The position numbers and the translations under genes were made by a program. 64,000 bases of DNA from JAJEFO01 sp965221845 (GTDB taxonomy: Bacteria; Pseudomonadota; Alphaproteobacteria; Rhodobacterales; Rhodobacteraceae). The notes under the pieces are model-generated. The model was not told where the DNA came from. It saw nothing but the letters and a program-made list of their open reading frames with translations, and ran no database searches. Positions 44,886 to 54,071 of this stretch are shown here, one piece after another (the first letter of the stretch is position 1; each line of letters begins with the position of its first letter). Location: positions 1,240,001 through 1,304,000 of the forward strand of contig OZ244919.1 of the NCBI GenBank assembly GCA_965221845.1. The letters are read 5' to 3'.

Positions 44886-45689
44886 TCATTCGACGCCCCG
44901 GACGTCGGGGGTTTCCCAGGCCAGGTGCTGGCCTCCGTCGGGACAGAGAAGCTGTCCCGTCACGCTCGGGGAATCCAGGAAGTATGCAAGCGCCCCGGTC
45001 ACGTCCGTGACGTCGCTTCCTCGTTTCAGGATGGTGCTCCGGCGCTGGCTCGCGAAGTGCTCGCGCGACTGGCGCGCGCCCTGCAGGGTCGGTCCGGGCC
45101 CGATCGCGTTGACACGGATGGCCGGCGCGAGCGCTTGCGCCGATGTCCGGGTCAGCGCCCAGAGTGCGGACTTGGCGATCGTGTAGGACGCGAAATGCGG
45201 CGTCAGGCTTCTCACGCGCTGGTCGACGACGTTGACGATCAGCGCCCGTGCGCTGGGTTCGTTCCATTCGCCGCCGGCTTCCGGCTCCGGGGCCTGTCCG
45301 GCAAACGCCTGCGTCAGGACGAACGGGGCCCTGAGGTTCGACTCGATGTGCCTGTCCCAGCTTGCGCGCGTGCAGGTGCGGACCGTGTCGTGCTCGAAGA
45401 CCGAAGCGGAATTGACCAGCACGGTCAGCCGGCGTCCGAGCGCCTCGACGGCTTCCGGGACCAGACCCTGCATTTCGGCCTCGACGGTCAGGTCGGCTTC
45501 CAGGACAGCGGCCTTCACGCCGAGCGCGCGCGCCGCGGCCGCGACGGCGCCGGCCTCTTGCCGGGACCTGCGGCAATGCACCACGACGTCGAGACCGCGC
45601 CCGGCGAGGCAGAGCGCCATCGCGCGCCCGATGCGCCTGCCCGCGCCCGTCACGAGCGCCGCGCCGGTCCTCGCCCGCGCCTCATCCAT
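44886..45689 (-). CDS. SDR-family oxidoreductase, PTR1/FolM-like
   Basis: 267 residues. The cofactor loop TGAGRRIG at residues 14-21 contains the arginine of the TGxxxRxG form typical of pteridine-reductase-like SDRs that use NADPH. NSAS is at 93-96; Y169-x3-K173 (YTIAK) is the catalytic pair. The usual catalytic Ser is replaced by Asp in NVVDQ, as in pteridine reductases. So dihydropteridine/dihydromonapterin reduction is the best guess, feeding pterin pools. Start overlaps the antiporter gene by 8 bp; same strand as uvrC. Confidence 0.8.
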   Translation of the reverse strand: MDEARARTGAALVTGAGRRIGRAMALCLAGRGLDVVVHCRRSRQEAGAVAAAARALGVKAAVLEADLTVEAEMQGLVPEAVEALGRRLTVLVNSASVFEHDTVRTCTRASWDRHIESNLRAPFVLTQAFAGQAPEPEAGGEWNEPSARALIVNVVDQRVRSLTPHFASYTIAKSALWALTRTSAQALAPAIRVNAIGPGPTLQGARQSREHFASQRRSTILKRGSDVTDVTGALAYFLDSPSVTGQLLCPDGGQHLAWETPDVRGVE

Positions 45690-46626
45690 GCTGCACCGCC
45701 ATGGTCACGTATGCGGCATACAGGACCGCGAACAGGACCCCGAAACGGCGCGTCAGCTCCCATCGGCCGGAAAACGCGAACGGCGCGAGCAGAAGCGACG
45801 CGCCAAGCATGCACCACAGGTCAAAGACCAGGAACTCCCTCGGAACCGGAATCGCGCCGAACAGCGACGCGCCGCCGGCGATCAGGAGGACGTTGAACAG
45901 GTTCGAGCCGATGACGTTGCCAAGCGCCACGTCCGCGTTCCTGCGCAGGGTCGCCATCGTCGTGGTGGCAAGCTCGGGCAGCGACGTGCCGACCGCAACG
46001 ATCGTCAGGCCGATCACGCTGTCGGGAACGCCGAAGACCGCCGCCATCTCGACAGCCGCGTCGACGAGCAGGCCGGCGCCAAGGGGAAGGAAGGCGATGC
46101 CGAGCGCCAGGAAGAGCGCAATGTTGCCTGGCCCGAGTTCCGGCCCCGGCGTCCTGGCCGGCTGAACGCCCGCGACGCCGCGGCGGCCGGCGGAATGCCG
46201 GACCTGGTCGGTCACGACCAGCACCAGAACGGCGAGAAGAATGATCCCGTGCACCCAGCTGAGCGGCCCGGTCGCGCAGAGCAGAAGGAACACGGCGCTC
46301 GCGCCAAGCATGGCCAGGTAGCTCCTTCGGCAGTCCGCCTGCCCGAAACGCAGCGGCGCGATCAGCGCAGGCACGCCCAGCACCAGGAGCACGTTCGCGG
46401 TGTTCGACCCGACGACATTGCCGAGCGCGAGGCCGGGGACGCCGCCGAGCACCGCCTGTATCGACAGCAGGAGCTCCGGGACGGACGTGCCGAGGGCGAC
46501 GACCGTGAGGCTGACGACAAACGCCGGGATCCCGAGGCGCGACGAGACGCCGACGGCGCCACGCACCAGAAGGTCGCCCGCCAGGAGCAGGATCGCCAGT
46601 CCCGCGGCGCCCGTGATCCAGACCAA
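45682..46626 (-). CDS. CaCA-family calcium/sodium antiporter (YrbG-like)
   Basis: 314 residues, about ten membrane segments. The two inverted alpha-repeats that form the ion path are clear: ALGTSVPELLLSIQAVLGG with LGNVVGSNTANVLLVLG, and AVGTSLPELATTTMATLR with LGNVIGSNLFNVLLIAG. Each has the GTSxPE and GNxxGSN motifs. It probably exports calcium for sodium or protons across the inner membrane. It overlaps the SDR gene by 8 bp, so the two are cotranscribed. Confidence 0.9.
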   Translation of the reverse strand: MVWITGAAGLAILLLAGDLLVRGAVGVSSRLGIPAFVVSLTVVALGTSVPELLLSIQAVLGGVPGLALGNVVGSNTANVLLVLGVPALIAPLRFGQADCRRSYLAMLGASAVFLLLCATGPLSWVHGIILLAVLVLVVTDQVRHSAGRRGVAGVQPARTPGPELGPGNIALFLALGIAFLPLGAGLLVDAAVEMAAVFGVPDSVIGLTIVAVGTSLPELATTTMATLRRNADVALGNVIGSNLFNVLLIAGGASLFGAIPVPREFLVFDLWCMLGASLLLAPFAFSGRWELTRRFGVLFAVLYAAYVTMAVQHG

Positions 46627-46629
46627 GCG

Positions 46630-46797
46630 TCAGGACCTTCCGCAGGGGCACGGTCCCTTGCCGATCCGGTATCGCCCGCAGCCCACGCACCTTTTCGAAA
46701 GCCTCTCGATGCGGCGCGGCAACAGGAGCCGGAGCTTCCCGAACATGGCGAGCACGGCAATGACGACGAGAAAGATCGTGACGATCTTGAGCATCAT
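46630..46797 (-). CDS. Small membrane protein with C-terminal cysteine cluster
   Basis: About 55 residues: one hydrophobic segment (LKIVTIFLVVIAVLAMF), a basic stretch (RLLLPRRIERLSKR), and CVGCGRYRIGKGPCPCG, four cysteines spaced C-x2-C...C-x-C that could bind zinc or an Fe-S centre. ATG 46797 or 46794. It lies 4 bp downstream of the S49 protease and 3 bp upstream of the antiporter gene, inside a tight operon. I do not know a function. Confidence 0.75.
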   Translation of the reverse strand: MMLKIVTIFLVVIAVLAMFGKLRLLLPRRIERLSKRCVGCGRYRIGKGPCPCGRS

Positions 46798-46801
46798 GGC
46801 C

Positions 46802-47608
46802 TCATATCCCGAAACGCCTGAATGCCAGCCGGCCCTCGATCTCGGCCATTGCGTCGGCGGCAAGCGTCATGCCGAGCCGGTCGAGGAACGGACGGCGCCG
46901 GCCGTAGGGCCTGAGAACGACCTTCTCGCCGAAGACCTCCTTCATTTTCGGCACGAGGTGTCCGACCCCGTCGACAAGCCCCGTGGCAATGGCCGCCGAA
47001 CCCACCCAGATCTCCCCGTTGAAGAGATCCTCCTCCTCGTTGAGGCGCACGCCCCGGCGGGATTTCACATGGTCTATGAAGCCGGCATGGATGTGCTCCT
47101 GCAGCGCCTTCAGCCGCCTGACGTCCTCCGGCTTCTCCGCCTGAAACGCGTCAAGCATGCTCTTGGTCTCGCCCGCGGTATGGACCCGGCGCTCGATTCC
47201 GTGACGCTCTATGAAGTCCTTCAGGCCGAAGCCTGCCGAAATGACCCCGATCGATCCGACGATGGAATGCCGGTCCACCCAGATTTCGTCCGCCGCGCTC
47301 GCGATGTAGTACCCGCCCGAAGCCGCCACGTCCTCGACAAAGGCGTAGACCTTGACGCCCTTTTCCTCGGCGAACCGCCGGATGCGCGCCGAAATCAGCG
47401 ACGACTGCGCAGGGCTTCCTCCGGGCGAATTGACGGCAAGCGCGACGGCGGCTGGCCTGCCCTTCGTGAACGCCTTCTCGACAAGACCCGCGATGCTCGC
47501 GTCGCTGAGCGTGCCGCGCGTTCGCGCGGCAATCACGCCGTGGAGCTTCAGAACGGACACGACGGGCGGGGACTTTGCAAAAGGAATCAGTCGCCTCATG
47601 GCCTCCAT
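46802..47608 (-). CDS. S49-family serine peptidase (SppA/SohB-like)
   Basis: 268 residues, the short single-domain type. The nucleophile S97 lies in VAASGGYYIASAAD; K149 in AGETKSMLDAF is 52 residues later, the spacing of the Ser-Lys dyad in single-domain signal peptide peptidases. NSPGGSPAQS is another hallmark. No clear N-terminal membrane anchor is present, so membrane association may depend on partners. ATG 47608, or ATG 47599 three codons later. First gene of the run leading to the small membrane protein and antiporter. Confidence 0.92.
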   Translation of the reverse strand: MEAMRRLIPFAKSPPVVSVLKLHGVIAARTRGTLSDASIAGLVEKAFTKGRPAAVALAVNSPGGSPAQSSLISARIRRFAEEKGVKVYAFVEDVAASGGYYIASAADEIWVDRHSIVGSIGVISAGFGLKDFIERHGIERRVHTAGETKSMLDAFQAEKPEDVRRLKALQEHIHAGFIDHVKSRRGVRLNEEEDLFNGEIWVGSAAIATGLVDGVGHLVPKMKEVFGEKVVLRPYGRRRPFLDRLGMTLAADAMAEIEGRLAFRRFGI

Positions 47609-47745
47609 CTAGGCGCACGAGGCGGCGGCAACAAGTCGACGTCCCCCCGAAAGCCCGAATCCGCGACGCCAGCGGACGGCCCGGGATCCATTCGCGGCCC
47701 CGTCCGGCGCGCAGGCGCACCCGACGACGGGAAGCCGATGGCGCG

Positions 47746-49407
47746 TCAAGACCGGTCCCGCCAGCGGTTTACGATCGGATAACGACGGTCGAGCCAGAAG
47801 GAACGGTTGGTCAGCCGCACGCCGGGCGCCGACTGAAAGCGCTTGTACTCTGCGCTGAACAGCAGCTGCTCGACCTTCTCGACGACCTCGCGGTCGAATC
47901 CCAGCCCCACAATGTCGGCGACAGGCCTCTCGTCATCGATCAGCGCCGTCAGGATCACGTCGAGAGCGTCGTATTCGGGCAGGGAATCGCTGTCCTTCTG
48001 GCCTTCCCTCAGCTCAGCCGTCGGCGGCTTGTCGATCACGGCCGACGGAATCACCGCGCCGGCCGGCCCTTTCATCCAGGGACGGTGGTTGGCGTTGCGC
48101 CAGCGGCAGGTCTCGAAGATCCGGGTCTTGTAGAGATCCTTGACCGGATTGTAGCCGCCGGCCATGTCGCCATAGATCGTGGCGTATCCCACGGCCGCCT
48201 CAGACTTGTTGCCCGTGGTCAGAAGCATCTCGCCGAACTTGTTTGAAAGCGCCATGAGCATGAGGGCGCGCAGTCGCGACTGGATGTTCTCTTCCGTGAC
48301 GTCCGGCTCGCTGCACGCGAAGAGCGGGTCCAGCGCCTGCAGCGTCGCCCCGACCGGCGCCGTGATCGGCACGGTGTCGAGCCTCGCCCCAAGCGACGCT
48401 GCCACCGCGGAAGCGTCGTCCAGCGACCGTCGGCTCGTGTATTGCGATGGCATCATGACGCAGCGCACGTTCTGAGAGCCGAGGGCGTCCGCGGCGATGC
48501 AGGCCACGACCGCGCTGTCAATGCCGCCGGAAAGGCCGAGAAGCGCCTTCGAGAACCCCGTTTTCCGGAAATAGTCCCGGGTGGCCTCGACCATCGCACG
48601 ATAGTCCATCTCCCACGAATCCGGAAGGGGCGCAACCTCGCCCTTCCGCGCGCGCCAGCCGTCCGGCCCCTCCCCGAACTCCAGATGGAAGACCGATTCC
48701 TCGAAGAACGGCAGCCGGGCCGCCATTTCGCCGCCGGGGTTCAGGACGAAGCTGCCGCCATCGAATGCCTGGTCGTCCTGGCCCCCGATCATGTTGAGAT
48801 AGGCGAGCGGCAAGCCGGTCTCGATGACCCGCGCAACCATGACGTTCAGACGGGTGTCGAACTTGCCCCTGCGATAGGGCGAACCGTTCGGCACCAGGAG
48901 AATCTCCGCCCCCGATTCCGCGAGCGCCTCCGGCACGTCTTCATGCCAGGCATCCTCGCAGATCGGCGTTCCGATGCGCACGCCCCCGAGATCGAACGGG
49001 CCCGCCAGGGGCCCGCGATCAAAGACGCGAACCTCGTCGAACACCGTCCCGTTCGGAAGGTCGTGCTTGAGAACACGGCGGAGCACGCGGCCATCCTTGA
49101 AGACGTGAAACGCGTTGTAGAGCTTCCCGTCCTGGCGCAACGGCCCGCCGATCCCGAGTGCCGGGCCGTCGGCGCATGCCGCACGCAAGGCGTCGAGGCG
49201 GGCCTCGGCGTCACGCACGAACGATGGCCTCATAACGAGGTCCTGCGTGTTGTAGCCCGTGATGAACATCTCGGTGAGAGCCACAATGTCGGCCCCTGCC
49301 GAGCGGCCCCGCTCCCACGCCGACTGCGCCAGCGCCGCATTGCCCGCGAAGTCCCCGACCGTCGGATTCATCTGCGCCAGCGTCAGGCGAAACGTTCTGG
49401 CCATCAC
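47746..49407 (-). CDS. nadE: Glutamine-dependent NAD+ synthetase
   Basis: 553 residues. An N-terminal nitrilase-type glutaminase domain with the E46-K114-C150 triad (ALTEMFITGY, RVLKHDLPNG, GTPICEDAWHE) releases ammonia. The C-terminal synthetase domain with the PP-loop SGGIDSA at 293-299 amidates nicotinate adenine dinucleotide using ATP. TTGNKSEAAVGYATIYGDMA is a further family block. It is divergent to the MORN gene 264 bp away. Confidence 0.97.
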   Translation of the reverse strand: MMARTFRLTLAQMNPTVGDFAGNAALAQSAWERGRSAGADIVALTEMFITGYNTQDLVMRPSFVRDAEARLDALRAACADGPALGIGGPLRQDGKLYNAFHVFKDGRVLRRVLKHDLPNGTVFDEVRVFDRGPLAGPFDLGGVRIGTPICEDAWHEDVPEALAESGAEILLVPNGSPYRRGKFDTRLNVMVARVIETGLPLAYLNMIGGQDDQAFDGGSFVLNPGGEMAARLPFFEESVFHLEFGEGPDGWRARKGEVAPLPDSWEMDYRAMVEATRDYFRKTGFSKALLGLSGGIDSAVVACIAADALGSQNVRCVMMPSQYTSRRSLDDASAVAASLGARLDTVPITAPVGATLQALDPLFACSEPDVTEENIQSRLRALMLMALSNKFGEMLLTTGNKSEAAVGYATIYGDMAGGYNPVKDLYKTRIFETCRWRNANHRPWMKGPAGAVIPSAVIDKPPTAELREGQKDSDSLPEYDALDVILTALIDDERPVADIVGLGFDREVVEKVEQLLFSAEYKRFQSAPGVRLTNRSFWLDRRYPIVNRWRDRS

Positions 49408-49671
49408 GCGCCTCCAAAGGGCCTTTCTGCAGGGTCAGGCGCCGCAGCATTCCCCCGTCTTGCCCGTCACGGGCCGGAAACCATGCATTCCGGCCCTATG
49501 TCCGGCGAGGTCGGAACGCAACACTCCGTCTCAAGATGCTGCCGGATCGGGATGCGGAACGGGGGGATCGCGGCAGGGAAAAGAGTTTGCGGGCAAGGGA
49601 CCTGTCAAATATGCTCTCTTGCACGTGGCAAGCCACCGCGCATCGGGCCGGCGGCGAGTCTGAGGTGCACC

Positions 49672-51096
49672 ATGAAGCTGGCATTGGGACTGATCCTGCC
49701 GTTGGCTGCGGCAAGCCCCGGAGGGGCGCTTGCCCAGAAAGTCGTCACCAAGCAGTACGACGACGGCGGCGTCTACGAAGGCACGTTCAAGGATGGCAGG
49801 CAGCATGGGCGAGGAACGTACCGGCTTCCTGACGGCTATGTCTACGAAGGCGAATGGGTGGAAGGAAGGATCGAGGGCAACGGCAAGGCCAGCTACAGCG
49901 ACGGCTCGGTCTACATTGGCCAGTTCCTGGACGGAAGGCCGGAAGGGAGGGGCAGGATCGCCTTTGCGAAAGGCGGCACGTACGACGGCCAGTGGCACGG
50001 GGGCAAGATCAACGGCCGTGGCGTCGCCCATTACGCAAATGGGGCGCGCTACGTCGGCGAATTCGTTGACGCCCTGCGTCACGGGCATGGCCGGCTGGAG
50101 GTCCCGGACGGCTACGTCTACGAAGGCGAGTGGTCAAACGGCGAGAAGGAGGGCCAGGGGCGCATCGAGTACGCGGACGGCGCCGTCTACGAAGGCGGTT
50201 TTGCCGGGGGCCTTCGTGACGGTCACGGGTCCTTCGCCGCAGCCGACGGCACGCACTATGTCGGCGCGTGGTCAAAGGGCCGGATCAACGGCGACGGACG
50301 CCTGTCCCAGCCGGACGGTGACATCTTCGAAGGCACGTTCCGCGACGGCGCGCGGCATGGAGACGGGCGCATCGAGTACGCCAGCGGCGATCTCTACGAA
50401 GGGACGTTCAAGGCCGACATGCGCGACGGCCAGGGCGTCTTCACTGGCGCTGACGGCTACAGGTACTCGGGCGCCTGGGTCGCGGACAGGATCGAGGGCG
50501 AAGGCGAGGTCACCTATCCCGACGGCTCTGTCTACACGGGCGCTCTCAAGGACAACGAGCCGCACGGGACCGGAAAGATCGTCTACGCCGATGGCGGCAG
50601 CTACGAGGGCGAGTGGGATGGCGGCGTGATCAATGGCCGCGGATCCGTGACCTATGCCAACGGAACCGTCTACGAAGGCGAGTTCAAGGACGCCCGGATG
50701 CACGGCACGGGCAAGATCGTCTTCGAGGACGGCTTTTCCTACGAAGGCGAGTGGTTGAGCGGCCGCCGCGAGGGCGAAGGCGTGGCGCGCTATACGGATG
50801 GCTCGGTCTACGAGGGCACGTTCGTGAACGGCAAGCGCGAAGGGACGGGCACGATCAGGACGGCCGACGGCTACACCTATGCAGGCGAGTGGCAGGCGGG
50901 CGGCATCGAGGGCAAGGGGGTGGCGACCTACGCGAACGGCGGCGTCTACGAAGGCGCGTTCCGGGCCGGAAAGCGCCATGGCCAGGGCACGATGCGCTAC
51001 GAGAACGGCTCGGAGCTCAGCGGCCGCTGGGAGAACGGGTCTCTGGCCTCCGGATCGGGCGGGCCAGAACCGCCGGATCGGGCCGAAGGCGAGTGA
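49672..51096 (+). CDS. Exported MORN-repeat protein
   Basis: 474 residues. A signal peptide (MKLALGLILPLAAASPGGAL-AQ) is followed by about 18 tandem 23-residue MORN repeats of pattern YEGxxxxGxxxGxGxxxxxDG, plus a partial last one, then a short acidic tail. MORN repeats form beta-hairpin ribbons that bind membranes or organise proteins. The open frame extends far upstream opposite nadE, but that part is antisense shadow; ATG 49672 begins the signal peptide. Likely a periplasmic or surface scaffold; the partner is unknown. Confidence 0.88.
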   Translation: MKLALGLILPLAAASPGGALAQKVVTKQYDDGGVYEGTFKDGRQHGRGTYRLPDGYVYEGEWVEGRIEGNGKASYSDGSVYIGQFLDGRPEGRGRIAFAKGGTYDGQWHGGKINGRGVAHYANGARYVGEFVDALRHGHGRLEVPDGYVYEGEWSNGEKEGQGRIEYADGAVYEGGFAGGLRDGHGSFAAADGTHYVGAWSKGRINGDGRLSQPDGDIFEGTFRDGARHGDGRIEYASGDLYEGTFKADMRDGQGVFTGADGYRYSGAWVADRIEGEGEVTYPDGSVYTGALKDNEPHGTGKIVYADGGSYEGEWDGGVINGRGSVTYANGTVYEGEFKDARMHGTGKIVFEDGFSYEGEWLSGRREGEGVARYTDGSVYEGTFVNGKREGTGTIRTADGYTYAGEWQAGGIEGKGVATYANGGVYEGAFRAGKRHGQGTMRYENGSELSGRWENGSLASGSGGPEPPDRAEGE

Positions 51097-51111
51097 CGGC
51101 AAAGATCCTGA

Positions 51112-51339
51112 TCAAGCGCGGCGCGGCATCGAAGGTCGCTGCCGCCGAGCCGCGAAGGCGTGATGCTTGAACGCCTGCCCGGCGCTCAGGCGGCTGATTC
51201 CGTCCAGAACTTCCCAGACCGTGATGGACGCAAGGCCCACGCCTTCGCGCTCGGGACCGGCCAACCGATTGGCGGGAACGCCGTCCGACATGGGATGCCC
51301 TGCGAAAGGCGCGACAATGCGGAGCTCTTCCTGATTCAA
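51112..51339 (-). pseudogene. Possible PIN-domain (VapC-like) toxin fragment
   Basis: The minus strand reads LAGPEREGVGLASITVWEVL followed by DGISRLSAGQ, resembling the segment around the conserved glutamate of VapC-type PIN RNases (S-I-T-x-x-E-x-x-x-G-I). The N-terminal aspartate strand (DTNV) and the rest of the domain are absent, and no antitoxin gene is next to it. Identification is tentative. Confidence 0.35.
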
Positions 51340-52250
51340 TTTGTCGGATTGACAAGCCTGAGTGATTTGCTAAGCTTTTGTGCGGCCTTGGCCAGCGGCC
51401 GAAATCGGTGGCGGGCCAAGACACCCGGAACACCCGGAACACCGAAGGAGCGGGCACATGGAACCCATTTCCGAACAGGCGGACGCCACCTGCATGGGCC
51501 GGCGCGGAATTCCGCTCGTCGCGTTCCATGACGGACTGCCGGGCGCGTCCGGCCCCGAATGCCTGATCCACGCGGCCGAGACGGACGGGCGGAGCCTGCC
51601 ATGGCGTTGAGCGTTTTCCAGCGTGTCTCAGGTTCCCTTGACAGGATGCTTCCGGCGCATGAGGCGAAGGATCTCGCGAAGGGCGGCGGGGCAGGACGCA
51701 CGCCGAGGGGCGAACGAAAATGCGGGCATCGCCGCCATCCTGGCCGGCACGGGATCGCTCTCCTGCGGCGAGCGGGCCTGTGTGCGCATGCGGCTTTGCC
51801 TCCTGCCGAGCGATCCGGAAGAAGGAGCGCGACCGCTTCTCGGACGACGCGCGCGAAAGCCGCCGCCACGACGGCCCTGGAATCCAGAACGTGCGCCACT
51901 GCGAGTGCGTGCGGATGGGCGGCGCACCCGTCTCCGGCCCGCGCTTCCCGGCCTGGTCGCCGAAGCCGGCACCGGCTGCGATGCGGGGATGGCCGTCAAG
52001 CTCGCGCCAACGATGATGGCCCTTGGACGGAACAGGACCGCGGCCGAAGCGGGGGTCAGCGACGACATGACGCTCGGATGAGGAAACGAGGCGGGCGAGG
52101 CGCCGGTGACGGGCGGCCTGATCGACCAGACCCGCAGCATCGAGCGTGTCGTGGCGGCCCCTCGGGGTCGAAGCCATCGAGTTCGAGGGATCGGACAGCC
52201 TCGACAACCCCGACGCCGTCCTCGAATGGGCAAGGCAGGGATCCACTGCC
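51340..52250. other. Decayed coding region, no intact gene
   Basis: About 0.9 kb upstream of bfd. Several plus-strand fragments look translated once but lie in different frames: KLAPTMMALGRNRTAAEAGV, then VTGGLIDQTRSIERVV, then LGVEAIEFEGSDSLDNPDAV. A 50-codon frame at 51458-51610 is open but unconvincing. I cannot name the ancestral gene. Confidence 0.35.
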
Positions 52251-52547
52251 ATGATCGTCTGCCACTGCAAGCACGTCACGGACCACGACATCCATGCCGC
52301 CATCGACTGGATGCGGGCGGCGGACCCCGAAGCCCTGATCACCCCGGGCAAGGTTCAACGCGCCCTGGGCAAGCCGGCCGGCTGCGGCGGATGCATGGCC
52401 TTGTTTCTCGGAACCATGCGCAGTAACCCCAACCTTGGGATACCCATGCACCTCCGCGCTTCCCGCGGAGCCACACAGGAAACCGGAACATGCAAGGCGA
52501 AAGCAAAGTCATCGACTACCTCAACCGTGCGCTCCGCAGCGAGCTGA
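52251..52547 (+). CDS. bfd: Bacterioferritin-associated ferredoxin
   Basis: 98 residues, BFD-like [2Fe-2S] protein that reduces and releases iron stored in bacterioferritin. Cluster ligands are C4 and C6 (VCHCKH) and C45 and C48 (GCGGC). The core is the first ~55 residues; the C-terminal ~40 are unusual, low-complexity, and overlap the first 58 bp of bfr in another frame. ATG 52251 is the natural start. The bfd-bfr pairing supports the assignment. Confidence 0.85.
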   Translation: MIVCHCKHVTDHDIHAAIDWMRAADPEALITPGKVQRALGKPAGCGGCMALFLGTMRSNPNLGIPMHLRASRGATQETGTCKAKAKSSTTSTVRSAAS

Positions 52548-52975
52548 CCGCGATCAGCCAGTACTGGCTGCACCACAAGCTGCAGGAAGACTGGGGCCTG
52601 GGCCACATGGCCCGGAAGAGCCGCGAGGAAAGCATCGAGGAGATGAACCACGCGGACAGGATCATGGGACGGATCATAACGCTAAGCGGCCATCCGAACC
52701 TGCAGAAGCTCGATCCCCTCCGGATTGGCCAGAATCCGCGGGAGACGCTGGAATGCGACCTTGCGGCGGAAGAGGAGGCGCGGGCGCTGTACAAGGAGGC
52801 GCGCGAACACTGCCGCGAGGTCGGGGACTACGTGACGATGGCGATCTTCGAGGAGCTTCTCTCCGACGAGGAGGGCCACATCGACTTCCTGGAGACGCAG
52901 ATCGAACTGCATGACCGGGTCGGCGCCGAAAACTATGCGAAGCTGAACGCCTCGAAGATGGACGAGGCCGAGTAG
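52490..52975 (+). CDS. bfr: Bacterioferritin
   Basis: 161 residues, 24-mer iron storage protein. Ferroxidase ligands E18, E51, H54, E94, E127 and H130 are all present (EEMNHADR, SDEEGHIDFLE); M52 is the heme-binding methionine between subunits. ATG 52490 follows an AACCGGAACATG context inside the end of bfd. Together with bfd it stores and mobilises iron; iron-dependent control is likely, but no Fur or Irr site was identified. Confidence 0.97.
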   Translation: MQGESKVIDYLNRALRSELTAISQYWLHHKLQEDWGLGHMARKSREESIEEMNHADRIMGRIITLSGHPNLQKLDPLRIGQNPRETLECDLAAEEEARALYKEAREHCREVGDYVTMAIFEELLSDEEGHIDFLETQIELHDRVGAENYAKLNASKMDEAE

Positions 52976-53266
52976 GCTCCGGCCGAAACCGCGACAATCC
53001 CGCGCAAGCGCCAGCCGACGCTGGAGCCGGGAATCGCGGCGGCCCGGACTGCCAGGCGCAAGCTTGAAGTCCCCAGCTCGCGGCGCAGACAGTCCGGACG
53101 GACTCTGCACGTGTTCCGGAGAAGCCGGCCATGGCCACTGCGCGGCTCGGTTGACGGCGTTCGGCTGGGCCGGCAGGCACGGCGCCGCCGAAAGCCGAGC
53201 AGCCATGGCCTGGCGCCGTGGTTTCCGCCTCGCCAGGCGGCGGAACGGAACAAGCCAGGGACCGCG

Positions 53267-53617
53267 ATGCGCGCGGACCAGGAGAGGCTTGCCGGCCTTG
53301 GCCGGTCGGTTGACGGCCTGCGTCGCCGGGCGCTGTCCGGCTGGGGGAGCCCTGCGGCACGAGCGCTCCTGGCCGAATGCCTCGCGCGATGCGCGACCTC
53401 CACCGACGTCGAGGCGGCCGAGGGCCGGAACCGCGTGGACATCGCATTGCCGGACGGGACGACAGTCGCGGTCAAGCGCTCCTCTGGCAGTCTGCAGCCC
53501 GGGACGGGAGGGAAGCCCGTTCGTACGCCGCCGCGCTTCGGCATGGGCAGGAAGGGCCGGGAACGCACGAATTGGGCGCTGGCTGCCGGAACCAGATGCG
53601 GCCAGGCGGTGGGCTGA
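53267..53617 (+). CDS. Hypothetical protein
   Basis: 116 residues: MRADQERLAGLGRSVDGLRR, then WGSPAARALLAECLARCATS, VDIALPDGTTVAVK and a basic tail. Helical N-terminal half; no family recognised. It lies in a GC-rich gap of about 1.1 kb between bfr and the 54072 gene. 52976-53266 holds nothing recognisable. Could be a chance frame. Confidence 0.3.
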   Translation: MRADQERLAGLGRSVDGLRRRALSGWGSPAARALLAECLARCATSTDVEAAEGRNRVDIALPDGTTVAVKRSSGSLQPGTGGKPVRTPPRFGMGRKGRERTNWALAAGTRCGQAVG

Positions 53618-54071
53618 CGCCTGCGTTCTCTGCCGCGCCTTCTGCCTGGAGAAGGAGACCCATGACATGACCCGCTGGATCTTTCGCAGCGGAAGGCCTT
53701 CGTGATTCCCGCATCCAGGATCAACGAGGAGCTTCCCGATCAGAAGGCCGTTTCGGCGAACAGGCTGTTGCAAGAGGGCTTTCGGTCCGCGGGACCGGAT
53801 CGTTTCGGCCCGGAGATCGCGCGGGCCCGGCAATTCGTCACGACAGGCGCAGCGACGGGCCGAACCTGCCGCCAGGCAGCGGATCCGAGCCCACGGAGGC
53901 TCCGCTGGCAGGGCCCGGCTGGAAAACCGGGTTTGGGACTGCGCGGCATTCGGTAAGCCCGGTCGAACCGGGCGACGGAAGCGAATGGCCCGGCCGAGGC
54001 AATCCCAGATTTTCGCGGCGGGTTCTGCGCGGCTTTGGAGACGGCCCCGACGTGAATCCGGCGCCCCCGTC
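53618..54071. other. Intergenic, no gene seen
   Basis: 454 bp with one open frame (53702-53956) lacking recognisable features. No transposon ends or repeats were seen. Confidence 0.4.

Noticed and set aside
45232..46821. A 529-codon plus-strand frame
   Set aside because: Shadow of the SDR and antiporter genes, rich in Arg/Pro/Gln as expected for an antisense GC-rich frame.
48442..49671. N-terminal extension of the MORN protein frame
   Set aside because: It runs antisense through nadE; the signal peptide starts at 49672.
49760..51040. Tandem DNA repeats in the MORN gene
   Set aside because: They are the coding consequence of MORN repeats, with too much divergence for a satellite.
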